Made by a program: the position numbers and the translations under genes. A stretch of DNA of 64,000 nt. It comes from Kitasatospora aureofaciens. Its GTDB lineage: Bacteria > Actinomycetota > Actinomycetes > Streptomycetales > Streptomycetaceae. The DNA lies in the NCBI GenBank assembly GCA_000720845.1, contig JODU01000006.1:62001-126000 (forward strand), written 5' to 3'. The notes under the pieces are model-generated. The model was not told the DNA's origin and searched no databases. It worked only from the letters and a program-made list of their open reading frames with translations. This document shows positions 48,952-57,225 of this stretch, piece by piece; position 1 is the stretch's first letter; every line of letters begins with the position of its first letter.

Positions 48952-50898
48952 TCACGTCTCCGGGTCGTCCTTCGTCAGCCGGGCGACCCCGGCGATGCGG
49001 TACGCCTCCGCCTCGTCCAGCGTCTCGCTCGCCAGCAGCGACTCCGCGAGCGCGTCGAGCTGTCCCCGGTGGTCGCGCAGCTTGCGCACGGCCTCCTCGT
49101 AGCAGGAGTCCACGACCCGTCGCATCTCGCCGTCGATCGCGTCGAGCGTCTGGGGCGCGGCGGCGAGGCCGTACGCCTGCTGGGCGTCGCCGGGGAGTGC
49201 GGAGAGCCGTCCGACTCGCTCGCTCATGCCCCAGCGCGCGACCATGCCGCGCGCGATGTTGGTGACCTGTTCGAGGTCGCTCTCCGAACCGGTCGTGATC
49301 ACCCCGTACACCACGTGCTCGGCCGCCATGCCGCCGAGCGCGCCGATGATCCGGCCGCGCAGGTACTCCTCCGTGTACGCGTACTTGTCCGCGTCCGGCG
49401 TCGACAGCGTCACTCCGAGCGCCCGGCCGCGCGGCACGATGGTGATCTTGCGAACCGGGTCGGCGCCCGGCTGCAACATGCCCAGCAGGGCGTGTCCGCT
49501 CTCGTGGTAGGCGGTGCGCCGGCGCTCCTCCTCGGGCATCACCAGCGGGCGCTCGGCCCCCAGCTGGACCTTCTCCAGCGCTTCGGAGAGGTTCGCCTGC
49601 GTCACCCGGTCCTGCTTCCGCTTGACCGCGAGCAGCGCCGCCTCGTTGGCGAGGTTGGCGAGTTCGGCACCGGTCATGCCCGGCGTCGTACGGGCGACCT
49701 GGGCGAGGTCGACGTCCGGGGCGAGCGGGATCTCACGGGTGTGGATCTCCAGGATCGCCTTCCGGCCGCTCCGGTCCGGCGGCGAGACGCTGACCACCCG
49801 GTCGAAGCGGCCGGGGCGGGTCAGAGCGGCGTCCAGGATGTCGGCGCGGTTGGTGGCGGCGATGACGATCACGCCCTCCGAGCCGGAGAAGCCGTCCATC
49901 TCGGTGAGGATCTGGTTCAGGGTCTGCTCGCGCTCGTCGTGGCCGCCCATGCCGGAGCCGCCCCCGCGAGCCCGGCCGATGGTGTCGATCTCGTCGATGA
50001 AGATGATCGACGGCGCCACCTTGCGGGCCTCCGCGAACAGCTCCCGCACCCGGGAAGCGCCCACGCCCACGATCATCTCGATGAACTCCGACGCCGACGC
50101 CGAGAAGAACGGCACGCCCGCCTCTCCGGCCACCGCGCGCGCCAGGAGCGTCTTCCCGGTGCCGGGCGGGCCGGTCAGCAGGACACCGCGGGGCATCTTG
50201 GCGCCCATCCGGCGATAGGCGTCCGGGTTCTTCAGGAAGTCGACGACGTCGCTCAGCTCGCCCTCCACCTCGTCGATCCCGGCGACGTCGGCGAAGGTGG
50301 TACGCGGCTTCCCGGCCTCCAGCTCGACCGGCTTGGGCGGCGCCTTGCGGCCGAGCATGCCCCCCGCTCCACCGCCCAGGGCGCCCCGCATGCGCCGCGC
50401 GATGAAGATCCACAGCACCACCAGGAGCAGCATCGGGGCCAGCGCGATCAGCAGGTTGGCCAGGAAGCTGCGGTGCTGCACGACGGGCTCGGCGGTGACC
50501 GTGACCTTGTTCTTCGTCAGGTCGGCCCAGAGCTGGTCGTCCGCGAAGGTCGGCCGCTCGGTGGTGAACTTGGTGTACGTCCCGTCGCCCTCGGGATTGT
50601 CCCGGGCCTTCTTCAGCTGGCCCTGGATCGCGTCGCCCTTGGCGTAGATCTTGCTGACGTTGCCCTCGTCGACCTGCTTGCTGAACTCGGTGTAGGAGAT
50701 GGTCGGCTCGTCGCCCTCGTTGAAGAAGGAGAGCACGAGGTTGGCGATGAGGTAGACGATCAGCGCGGCCAGGATCAGGTTCCACCAGCCGCCGCGCATC
50801 CTCCGGCCGCCGGGCGGCGGTTTGGGCGGCTCGTCGGGCGTGCCCTCGGTCCGCCAGGGCGGCTCGGGCGCCTTGCGCGGCGGGGACGGATTGGTCAT
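48952..50898 (-). CDS. ftsH: ATP-dependent zinc metalloprotease FtsH paralogue
   Basis: A 648-residue membrane AAA protease. An N-terminal helix (WWNLILAALIVYLIANLVLSFF), an extracytoplasmic domain and a second helix (LLIALAPMLLLVVLWIFIARRM) precede the AAA module: Walker A LTGPPGTGKTLLARAV, Walker B IIFIDEIDTIGR and the SRH region TNRADILDAALTRPGRFDR. The protease domain has HESGH (YHESGHALLGML) and an Asp ligand downstream. The Pro-rich N-terminal 35 residues are an actinobacterial feature. ATG 50898. Streptomycetes have another FtsH elsewhere, so this is likely the second copy (inference). Upstream is ffh, separated by a strong terminator. Confidence 0.92.
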   Translation of the reverse strand: MTNPSPPRKAPEPPWRTEGTPDEPPKPPPGGRRMRGGWWNLILAALIVYLIANLVLSFFNEGDEPTISYTEFSKQVDEGNVSKIYAKGDAIQGQLKKARDNPEGDGTYTKFTTERPTFADDQLWADLTKNKVTVTAEPVVQHRSFLANLLIALAPMLLLVVLWIFIARRMRGALGGGAGGMLGRKAPPKPVELEAGKPRTTFADVAGIDEVEGELSDVVDFLKNPDAYRRMGAKMPRGVLLTGPPGTGKTLLARAVAGEAGVPFFSASASEFIEMIVGVGASRVRELFAEARKVAPSIIFIDEIDTIGRARGGGSGMGGHDEREQTLNQILTEMDGFSGSEGVIVIAATNRADILDAALTRPGRFDRVVSVSPPDRSGRKAILEIHTREIPLAPDVDLAQVARTTPGMTGAELANLANEAALLAVKRKQDRVTQANLSEALEKVQLGAERPLVMPEEERRRTAYHESGHALLGMLQPGADPVRKITIVPRGRALGVTLSTPDADKYAYTEEYLRGRIIGALGGMAAEHVVYGVITTGSESDLEQVTNIARGMVARWGMSERVGRLSALPGDAQQAYGLAAAPQTLDAIDGEMRRVVDSCYEEAVRKLRDHRGQLDALAESLLASETLDEAEAYRIAGVARLTKDDPET

Positions 50899-50946
50899 AT
50901 CCGGACGCTACGACAGGAAAGCCGCGCGGGCATGCGGGTGTACGAC

Positions 50947-50987
50947 ACCGGGGCGCCCCCTCGGCTTCGACGAGGGGGCGCCCCGGT
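50947..50987 (-). terminator. Terminator after ffh
   Basis: A perfect 17-bp inverted repeat (50947-50963 with 50971-50987, stem ACCGGGGCGCCCCCTCG) with a 7-base GCTTCGA-type loop. It lies 26 bp after the ffh stop and 49 bp before ftsH on the same strand. Confidence 0.8.
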
Positions 50988-51012
50988 ACAGCGCTGCGTA
51001 CGGGCCGGACTG

Positions 51013-52563
51013 TCAGCCCATGAACTTCTTGAACTCGTCCGGCAGCTCGAAGTCCTGCCCGCCCTGCTGCGGCAGTCCGAGAGCGCCCCCGCTCTGCGCG
51101 GCGGCGGCGCGACGGGCGGCCTCCTCCTGCTCCTGCTGCTTGCGCTTCATCGGGTTGCCCGAGCGCTGCTTGCCCTTGGCCTTCTTCTGCTGCTTCTTCT
51201 GCCGGCCGGGGCCGCCACCCATGCCGGGCATCCCCGGCATCCCGGGCATGCCGCCGCCCTGGGCCATGCGGGACATCATCTTGCGGGCCTCGAAGAACCG
51301 CTCCACCAGCGACTTGACCGCGCTGACCTCGACGCCGGACCCCTTGGCGATGCGGGCGCGGCGCGAGCCGTTGATGATCGTCGGCTCCTGGCGCTCGGCC
51401 GGGGTCATCGACTTGATGATGGCGGCCGTGCGGTCGACGTCGCGCTCGTCGAGGTTGTTGATCTGGTCCTTCATCTGGCCCATGCCGGGCAGCATCCCCA
51501 GGAGCTTGGAGATCGAGCCCATTTTCCTGACCTGCTCCATCTGGGCCAGGAAGTCGTCCAGGGTGAAGTCCTGGCCCTTCTTGGACGCCAGCTTGGAGGC
51601 CATCTTCTCGGCCTCTTCCTGGCTGAACGTCTTCTCCGCCTGCTCGATCAGGGTGAGCAGGTCACCCATGTCGAGGATGCGGGAGGCCATCCGGTCCGGG
51701 TGGAAGGCGTCGAAGTCGTCGAGCTTCTCGCCGTTGGAGGCGAACATGATCGGCTTGCCGGTCACCGAGGCGATCGACAGGGCCGCACCACCGCGGGCGT
51801 CGCCGTCGAGCTTGGAGAGAACCACGCCGTCGAAGCCGACGCCGTCGCGGAAGGCCTCGGCGGTGTTGACCGCGTCCTGACCGATCATGGCGTCGACGAC
51901 GAAGAGGATCTCGTCCGGGGAGACCGCGTCGCGGATGTCCGCGGCCTGCTGCATCAGCTCCTGGTCGATGCCCAGGCGGCCGGCGGTGTCGACGATGACC
52001 AGGTCGTGGACCTTGGCCTTGGCGAACTCGATGGAGTCCTTGGCGACCTTGACCGGGTCGCCGACGCCGTTGCCCGGCTCAGGGGCGTAGATCGCGACAC
52101 CGGCGCGCTCGGCGACGACGCTCAGCTGGTTGACGGCGTTGGGACGCTGGAGGTCACAGGCCACGAGCAGCGGGGAGTGGCCCTGCTCCTTGAGCCAGTG
52201 GCCGAGCTTGCCCGCGAGGGTGGTCTTACCCGCACCCTGGAGACCGGCCAGCATGATCACGGTGGGCGGCTGCTTGGCGAAGCGCAGGCGACGGGTCTCG
52301 CCGCCGAGGATGCCCACCAGCTCCTCGTTGACGATCTTGAGGACCTGCTGGGCGGGATTCAGCGCCTTGGAGACCTCGGCGCCCAGGGAGCGCTCCTTGA
52401 CCTTCTTGATGAAGGAGCGCACGACAGGCAGGGCCACGTCGGCTTCGAGGAGCGCGATGCGGATCTCGCGGGCCGTGGCGTCGATGTCCGCCTCGGTCAG
52501 CCTTCCTTTGCCCCGGAGGGATTTAAAGGTGGCTGACAGGCGGTCGGAGAGAGTATCGAACAC
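51013..52563 (-). CDS. ffh: Signal recognition particle protein Ffh
   Basis: A 516-residue SRP54 GTPase that binds signal sequences and SRP RNA and delivers ribosomes to FtsY. N domain (FDTLSDRLSATFKSLRGKGRLTEADID), G domain with GLQGAGKTTLAGKLG (P-loop), DTAGRLGIDQELM and SKLDGDARGGAAL, and the Met-rich M domain (MGSISKLLGMLPGMGQMKDQIN, RRARIAKGSGVEVSAVKSLVERF). A C-terminal Gly/Met/Lys/Gln-rich tail follows. GTG 52563 is preferred; the frame is open to 52626. Confidence 0.96.
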   Translation of the reverse strand: MFDTLSDRLSATFKSLRGKGRLTEADIDATAREIRIALLEADVALPVVRSFIKKVKERSLGAEVSKALNPAQQVLKIVNEELVGILGGETRRLRFAKQPPTVIMLAGLQGAGKTTLAGKLGHWLKEQGHSPLLVACDLQRPNAVNQLSVVAERAGVAIYAPEPGNGVGDPVKVAKDSIEFAKAKVHDLVIVDTAGRLGIDQELMQQAADIRDAVSPDEILFVVDAMIGQDAVNTAEAFRDGVGFDGVVLSKLDGDARGGAALSIASVTGKPIMFASNGEKLDDFDAFHPDRMASRILDMGDLLTLIEQAEKTFSQEEAEKMASKLASKKGQDFTLDDFLAQMEQVRKMGSISKLLGMLPGMGQMKDQINNLDERDVDRTAAIIKSMTPAERQEPTIINGSRRARIAKGSGVEVSAVKSLVERFFEARKMMSRMAQGGGMPGMPGMPGMGGGPGRQKKQQKKAKGKQRSGNPMKRKQQEQEEAARRAAAAQSGGALGLPQQGGQDFELPDEFKKFMG

Positions 52564-52662
52564 GGCGGCGTAGGTCCTCGCGTCGGCGTTGGTGTGGGTC
52601 GCCCTCCAGGGTATCCGGCCCGGCAAGCAAATCGTCCCTGCCCGCCGCAGAGAGCGGACCGG

Positions 52663-52691
52663 GACTGAAGCCCCGCGGGTGCGGGGAGCAC
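52663..52691 (-). other. Single orphan sequence resembling a type I-E CRISPR repeat
   Basis: Between glnD and ffh, the minus strand reads GTGCTCCCCGCACCCGCGGGG followed by CTTCAGTC. The first 21 bases agree with the typical actinobacterial type I-E repeat (GTGCTCCCCGCxxxxGCGGGG); the 3' part differs. It contains the CCCCGC/GCGGGG hairpin. There is no second copy, spacer or cas gene nearby, so it is not an array; it may simply be the terminator of glnD. Confidence 0.4.
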
Positions 52692-52722
52692 ATCCGGTGA
52701 GCGCACGCCCCCGACCACGAGG

Positions 52723-55197
52723 TCACACCCGCAGCGACTCCTCCAGCTCCCGGGCCACCGACGCCGCCGTGTCCCCCGGCAACGGCACCCCTTCGTCCCG
52801 CGTCACATAGAACGCGTCCACCGCGTTCGCCCCCAGCGTGGACACGTGCGCGCTCCGCACCCGCACTCCCGCCGCCTCCAGCGCCCGCCCGAGCCGGAAC
52901 AGCAGCCCCGGGGCGTCCTGCGCCCGGACCTCGATCACCGTGGCCAGCCGGGACGCGGCCGGGGCGACGGTGACGCGGGGCGGGGGCGGCTCGACGCCCC
53001 GGCGCCTGGGGTGGGCCGCGTCCCGTTCGGCGAGGCGTCCGGCGATGTCCAGGGTGCCGTCCAGGGCCCTGACCAGGTCGGCACGGAGCCGGGCGGCCTG
53101 GGGCAGGGAGCCGTACTGGGCGGCGACCCGCCAGTCGAGGAGCAGGACGGAGCCCTCGACGCCGTCCGGCAGCGGAAGGGACCGCAGCTCGGCGGTGCGG
53201 ACGGTCAGCCGGTGCATGGCCAGCACCCCGGCGACCGCCGGGAGCACGCCGGCCTGGTCGGGTACGGCGATCAGCAGCTCGACACCGAGGGGCTCAGGAC
53301 CGTCGGCCGCGACCGCGTCAGGCATCGCGGAGCCGGCGGAACCGGTGATCGGGGCTTCCGTCTGGGCCCGCAGCGCCAGTACCGGACCGCCCGTACGGAA
53401 GGCCTCGACCGCGAGCCGCTCCTGCTCCGCGGTGGGCGCGGCGGCCGCGGGTTCGGCCGGCGGCTCCCCGGCCAGCACCCCGGCGACCCGCTTCACCAGG
53501 TCGGCGACGAGGGAAGCGCGCCAGGACGACCAGGCGGCGGGCCCGGTGGCCAGCGCGTCCGCCTCGGTCAGGGCGTGCAGCAGCTCCAGCGTGTGCTCCG
53601 TGCCGACCGCGTCCGCGACCGCGCGCACGGTGGCCGGATCGTCCAGGTCTCGCCGGGTGGCGGTCTCCACGAGCAGGAGGTGATGGCGTACGAGGGTGGC
53701 CAGGACGGCTGCGTCCGCGTGGTCGAAGCCGATGCGGGTGGCGACGTCCCGGGCGATGGTCTCGCCGGCCACGGAGTGGTCGCCGGGCCAGCCCTTGCCG
53801 ATGTCGTGCAGCAGTGCGGCGACCAGCAGCAGGTCGGGGCGGTGCACCCGGCGGGTGAACCCGGCGGCGCGGACCGCGGTCTCGATCAGGTGCCGGTCGA
53901 CGGTCCACAGGTGCACGGCGTTGCGCTGCGGGCGGCAGCGGACCCGTTCCCAGTCGGGCAGCAGCCTGGTGACCAGCCCCTCGGCCTCCAGTGCCTCCCA
54001 GACCTGCACCGTGGGCCGGCCCGAGCCGAGCAGGGTCACCAGTTCCTCACGTGCCTCGGCGGGCCAGGGTGTGGGCAGGGGGCGCGCGGTGGCCGCCAGG
54101 CGCCGTACGGCGTGCAGGGAGAGCGGGAGCCCGGCCTGTGCGGCGGCGGCCGCGGCACGCAGCGGGAGCACGGGGTCGCGTTCGGGGCGCGCGGTGCGGG
54201 CGAGTACCACCTCACCGTCCTGCTCCACGACGCCCTCGGCGAGCGGGGAGCGCTCGGCGACCGGTTTTCCGCCGTTCATCATGGCGCGCAGCCGCGGCCG
54301 TACGGACCGGGAGCGGAGCACGCGGCCGACCTCGCGCCAGGTGACGTCACCCGCGTAGGAGATGAGGCGGGCCGCCTCGTACACCTGCCGCAGCAGTGCG
54401 TCGGCGTCCAGCAGGCCCAGCTCGGCCGCCACCTGGTCCTGTTCCTGCAGCGCCAGCCGGTCGGTCGCCCGGCCGGTGACCAGGTGGAGGGCGTCGCGTA
54501 CGTCGAGCAGCCGGCGCCGGGCGTCGGCGAGTCCCTCGCGCGGGGCGTCGGCGAGCCAGGAGGCGGCGACGGCACGCAGGGCGGTGGCGTCGCGCAGGCC
54601 GCCCCGGGCCTCCTTGAGGTCGGGTTCCAGCAGGAACTGCAGCTCGCCCTGGCGTTCGGCACGCTCGGCGCACAGGTCACGGAGTTCGGGGAGGCGTTTG
54701 GGTGCCTGGTTGCGCCAGTCGGCGAGGACGGCGGTGCGCAGGGAGGCGGTCAGGCCGAGGTCTCCGGCGAGGTGGCGGGCGTCCAGGAGACCGAGTTGGA
54801 CCTTCAGGTCCTCGCCCGCGGTCTTCCGGGCCTGCTGCGGGGTGCGTACGGAGTGGTCGAGGTCGATGCCGAGGTCCCAGACCGGGTACCAGAGGCGGTC
54901 GGCGAGGGCCGCGACCGCCTTGTCGTCACGGCCGTCGTGCAGCAGGAGCAGGTCCAGGTCGCTGCGCGGGGACAGCTCGCCGCGCCCGTAGCCGCCGACC
55001 GCGACGAGCGAGACCCCCACCTGTCCCCCGGCGCCCGCGTCGAAGAGGCCCGCCAGCCAGTCGTCCGTCAGGTCGGCGAGCGCCCTGCGCCGCGGCGGCC
55101 CGGACCGCGCCCCCTCGGTGAGGAGGCGCAGCCGGGCCGCCGCGTAGCCGCTGGGTCCCGAGCCTTCTGTTTCTCGCGTCACGTCCGTACTCGTCAC
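52723..55197 (-). CDS. glnD: [Protein-PII] nucleotidyltransferase
   Basis: An 824-residue sensor enzyme that modifies and unmodifies PII (GlnK) according to nitrogen status. The nucleotidyltransferase site is in VAVGGYGRGELSPRSDLDLLLLHD, the HD phosphohydrolase-type domain in LLHDIGKGWPGDHSVAGE, and two ACT domains near the C-terminus (LIAVPDQAGVLPAVAGVLAMHRLTVRTAEL and VIEVRAQDAPGLLFRLGRALEAAGV) sense glutamine. In S. coelicolor this enzyme adenylylates rather than uridylylates GlnK. GTG 55197 has CAGGAG 8 bp upstream. Third gene of amtB-glnK-glnD. Confidence 0.94.
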   Translation of the reverse strand: MTSTDVTRETEGSGPSGYAAARLRLLTEGARSGPPRRRALADLTDDWLAGLFDAGAGGQVGVSLVAVGGYGRGELSPRSDLDLLLLHDGRDDKAVAALADRLWYPVWDLGIDLDHSVRTPQQARKTAGEDLKVQLGLLDARHLAGDLGLTASLRTAVLADWRNQAPKRLPELRDLCAERAERQGELQFLLEPDLKEARGGLRDATALRAVAASWLADAPREGLADARRRLLDVRDALHLVTGRATDRLALQEQDQVAAELGLLDADALLRQVYEAARLISYAGDVTWREVGRVLRSRSVRPRLRAMMNGGKPVAERSPLAEGVVEQDGEVVLARTARPERDPVLPLRAAAAAAQAGLPLSLHAVRRLAATARPLPTPWPAEAREELVTLLGSGRPTVQVWEALEAEGLVTRLLPDWERVRCRPQRNAVHLWTVDRHLIETAVRAAGFTRRVHRPDLLLVAALLHDIGKGWPGDHSVAGETIARDVATRIGFDHADAAVLATLVRHHLLLVETATRRDLDDPATVRAVADAVGTEHTLELLHALTEADALATGPAAWSSWRASLVADLVKRVAGVLAGEPPAEPAAAAPTAEQERLAVEAFRTGGPVLALRAQTEAPITGSAGSAMPDAVAADGPEPLGVELLIAVPDQAGVLPAVAGVLAMHRLTVRTAELRSLPLPDGVEGSVLLLDWRVAAQYGSLPQAARLRADLVRALDGTLDIAGRLAERDAAHPRRRGVEPPPPRVTVAPAASRLATVIEVRAQDAPGLLFRLGRALEAAGVRVRSAHVSTLGANAVDAFYVTRDEGVPLPGDTAASVARELEESLRV

Positions 55198-55223
55198 CCG
55201 GCGACTCCTGTTCGTTGGTCGTG

Positions 55224-55562
55224 TCAGAGCGCGTCGGGTCCGCGCTCGCCGGTCCTGACCCGTACGGCCGTGTCGACCGGGACCGCCCAGACCTTGCCGT
55301 CGCCGATCTTGCCGGTGCGGGCCGCCTTGACCACGACGTCGATCAGCTGCTCGGCGTCGTCGTCCTCGACCAGGACCTCGATGCGGATCTTGGGCACCAG
55401 GTCGACGGTGTACTCGGCACCCCGGTAGACCTCGGTGTGTCCCCGCTGGCGGCCGTAGCCGCTGGCCTCGGTGACGGTCAGGCCGTGGACCCCGAAGGCC
55501 TGGAGGGCCTCCTTGATCTCGTCGAGCCGGTGCGGCTTGACGACGGCGGTGATGAGCTTCAT
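55224..55562 (-). CDS. glnK: PII nitrogen regulatory protein
   Basis: A 112-residue PII signal protein: MKLITAVVKPHRLDEIKEAL at the N-terminus, the T-loop with modifiable Tyr51 in YRGAEYTVDLVPK, and the ATP/B-loop KAARTGKIGDGKVWAVPVD. ATG 55562 overlaps the amtB stop (ATGA). It should bind and gate AmtB and be modified at Tyr51 by GlnD. Confidence 0.96.
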   Translation of the reverse strand: MKLITAVVKPHRLDEIKEALQAFGVHGLTVTEASGYGRQRGHTEVYRGAEYTVDLVPKIRIEVLVEDDDAEQLIDVVVKAARTGKIGDGKVWAVPVDTAVRVRTGERGPDAL

Positions 55563-56905
55563 GCGTCCACCTTCTTGCTCGGGGCCGACGCGGCCGTGGA
55601 GGCGGCCGGCGTGGCGGTCGTCCGGGCGGCACCACCGCCGGCGCCGCTGAAGTCGTATGCGGTCTCGGCGTGCTCGGCCTGGTCGATGCCGGCCACCTCG
55701 ACGTCCTCCGATACCCGCATGCCGATCGTCTTGTCCAGCAGGAAGGCGAGGACCGCGGAGACGACCAGGGAGTAGGCGAGGACGCCGAACACGCCCGCGC
55801 ACTGCTTCCAGAACTGGTCGAGGCCGCCGCCGTAGAAGAGGCCCTCGACGTCGGACTGGCCCTTGCCGCTGGCGAAGAAGCCGATGAGCAGCGAGCCGAG
55901 GATGCCGCCGACGAGGTGGACGCCGACCACGTCGAGGGAGTCGTCGTAGCCGAAGCGGTACTTCAGGCCGACGGCCATGGCGCACACCACTCCGGCGATG
56001 AGGCCGACGGCGATCGCGCCGAGCGGGGAGACCGCGCCGCCGGCCGGGGTGATGGCGACCAGGCCGGAGACGGCGCCTGAGGCCGCGCCCAGGGTGGTGA
56101 AGGCGCCGTGCCGGATCTTCTCGTAGGCGAGCCAGCCGAGGACGGCGGCTCCGGTGGCGACCTGGGTGTTGACGAACATCAGCGCGCCGACGCCGTCGTC
56201 GTTGCCGAGCCAGGAGCCGGCGTTGAAGCCGAACCAGCCGAACCACAGCAGGCCCGCGCCGAGCATGACCAGCGGGAGGCTGTGCGGGCGCATCGGGTCC
56301 TTCTTGAAGCCGACCCGCTTGCCGATGACGAGGATCACGCCGAGCGCGGCGGCACCGGCGTTGATGTGCACGGCCGTCCCGCCGGCGAAGTCGATCACGC
56401 CCAGTTCGAAGGCCCAGCCGCCCGCGCCCCACACCCAGTGGGCGACGGGGAAGTAGACGATCGTGGCCCACAGGGCGATGAACAGCGCCCAGGCCGTGAA
56501 CTTCACCCGGTCCGCGAGGGCGCCGCTGATCAGGGCGGGGGTGAGGACGGCGAACATCAGCTGGAAGACGAGGAACACGAAGACGGGGATGGTGTAGCCG
56601 TCCCACAGCTCGGTCAGGCCGATGTTGCTGAGCCCGACCCAGTCGGAGTTCCAGCCCACGACGCTGCCGGAGTCGGTGCCGAACGCCATGGAGAAGCCGT
56701 ACAGCACCCACAGGACGGTGACGATGCCGAGGCTGATGAAGCTCATCATCAGCATGTTCAGGGTGCTCTTGACGCGGACCATGCCTCCGTAGAAGAAGGC
56801 CAGGGCCGGCGTCATGAGCATCACCAGGGCGGAGCAGATGAGCATGAAGCCTGTGTTGGCGGCAGAGAGCTCCGTCTCTGCCGCGAGCGTGATGGCTGGA
56901 GCCAT
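55559..56905 (-). CDS. amtB: Ammonium transporter
   Basis: A 448-residue Amt/MEP/Rh channel with 11 predicted helices: SAANTGFMLICSALVMLMTPALAFFYGGMVR (in parts) opens the protein, VIDFAGGTAVHINAGAAALG holds the first pore His, and VGLKYRFGYDDSLDVVGVHLVGGILGSLLIG the second. The C-terminal cytosolic tail that GlnK contacts is present (DVEVAGIDQAEHAETAYDF). ATG 56905, with a GlnR operator at 57006-57043 upstream. Confidence 0.96.
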   Translation of the reverse strand: MAPAITLAAETELSAANTGFMLICSALVMLMTPALAFFYGGMVRVKSTLNMLMMSFISLGIVTVLWVLYGFSMAFGTDSGSVVGWNSDWVGLSNIGLTELWDGYTIPVFVFLVFQLMFAVLTPALISGALADRVKFTAWALFIALWATIVYFPVAHWVWGAGGWAFELGVIDFAGGTAVHINAGAAALGVILVIGKRVGFKKDPMRPHSLPLVMLGAGLLWFGWFGFNAGSWLGNDDGVGALMFVNTQVATGAAVLGWLAYEKIRHGAFTTLGAASGAVSGLVAITPAGGAVSPLGAIAVGLIAGVVCAMAVGLKYRFGYDDSLDVVGVHLVGGILGSLLIGFFASGKGQSDVEGLFYGGGLDQFWKQCAGVFGVLAYSLVVSAVLAFLLDKTIGMRVSEDVEVAGIDQAEHAETAYDFSGAGGGAARTTATPAASTAASAPSKKVDA

Positions 56906-57005
56906 CGGCGTCTCCTCGTCGTTGGTACGGCCCCGTGCGGGCGAAGCCTGGCGGGCGGGCGGTGAGGGGTGGGCCGGTTATGCGCCATGAGATTGGCGCA
57001 GCGCG

Positions 57006-57043
57006 GTTTCGGTGGAAGCCCCTCGTTGTTTCGCCGCCGTGAC
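57006..57043 (-). promoter_or_regulatory. GlnR operator upstream of amtB
   Basis: The minus strand reads GTCAC-n6-GAAAC-n6-GGGCT-n6-GAAAC, matching the streptomycete GlnR a-b box pattern (GTnAC-n6-GAAAC repeated with 6-bp spacers). The third element is degenerate. It lies ~100 bp upstream of the amtB start. A further GTAAC half-site occurs near 57059-57063. Confidence 0.85.
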
Positions 57044-57225
57044 GAAGGCGCGGTGCGTGTTACGCGTGGGTGAACGGCCGGGTGCGGGCCGGTGCGGTCG
57101 CCGTCGTGGCGGGGCGGTCGGCACCGGGACACAAGCCGGCCGCGGCGGGCCTCCGAATGACCTGGCATGGGGGAGCCGAGTCGGGCAGTTCGGGAGGGCC
57201 GGCCGCGGCCGGGGCTGGTGGGGGT

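Noticed and set aside
49069..52536. A >1100-codon open frame opposite ftsH and ffh (and a similar one at 11459-14776)
   Set aside because: Long antisense frames are expected in high-GC DNA because stop codons are rare; the text is low-complexity and the sense genes are certain.
52663..52691. CRISPR array
   Set aside because: Only one repeat-like unit, no spacers, no second copy and no cas genes.
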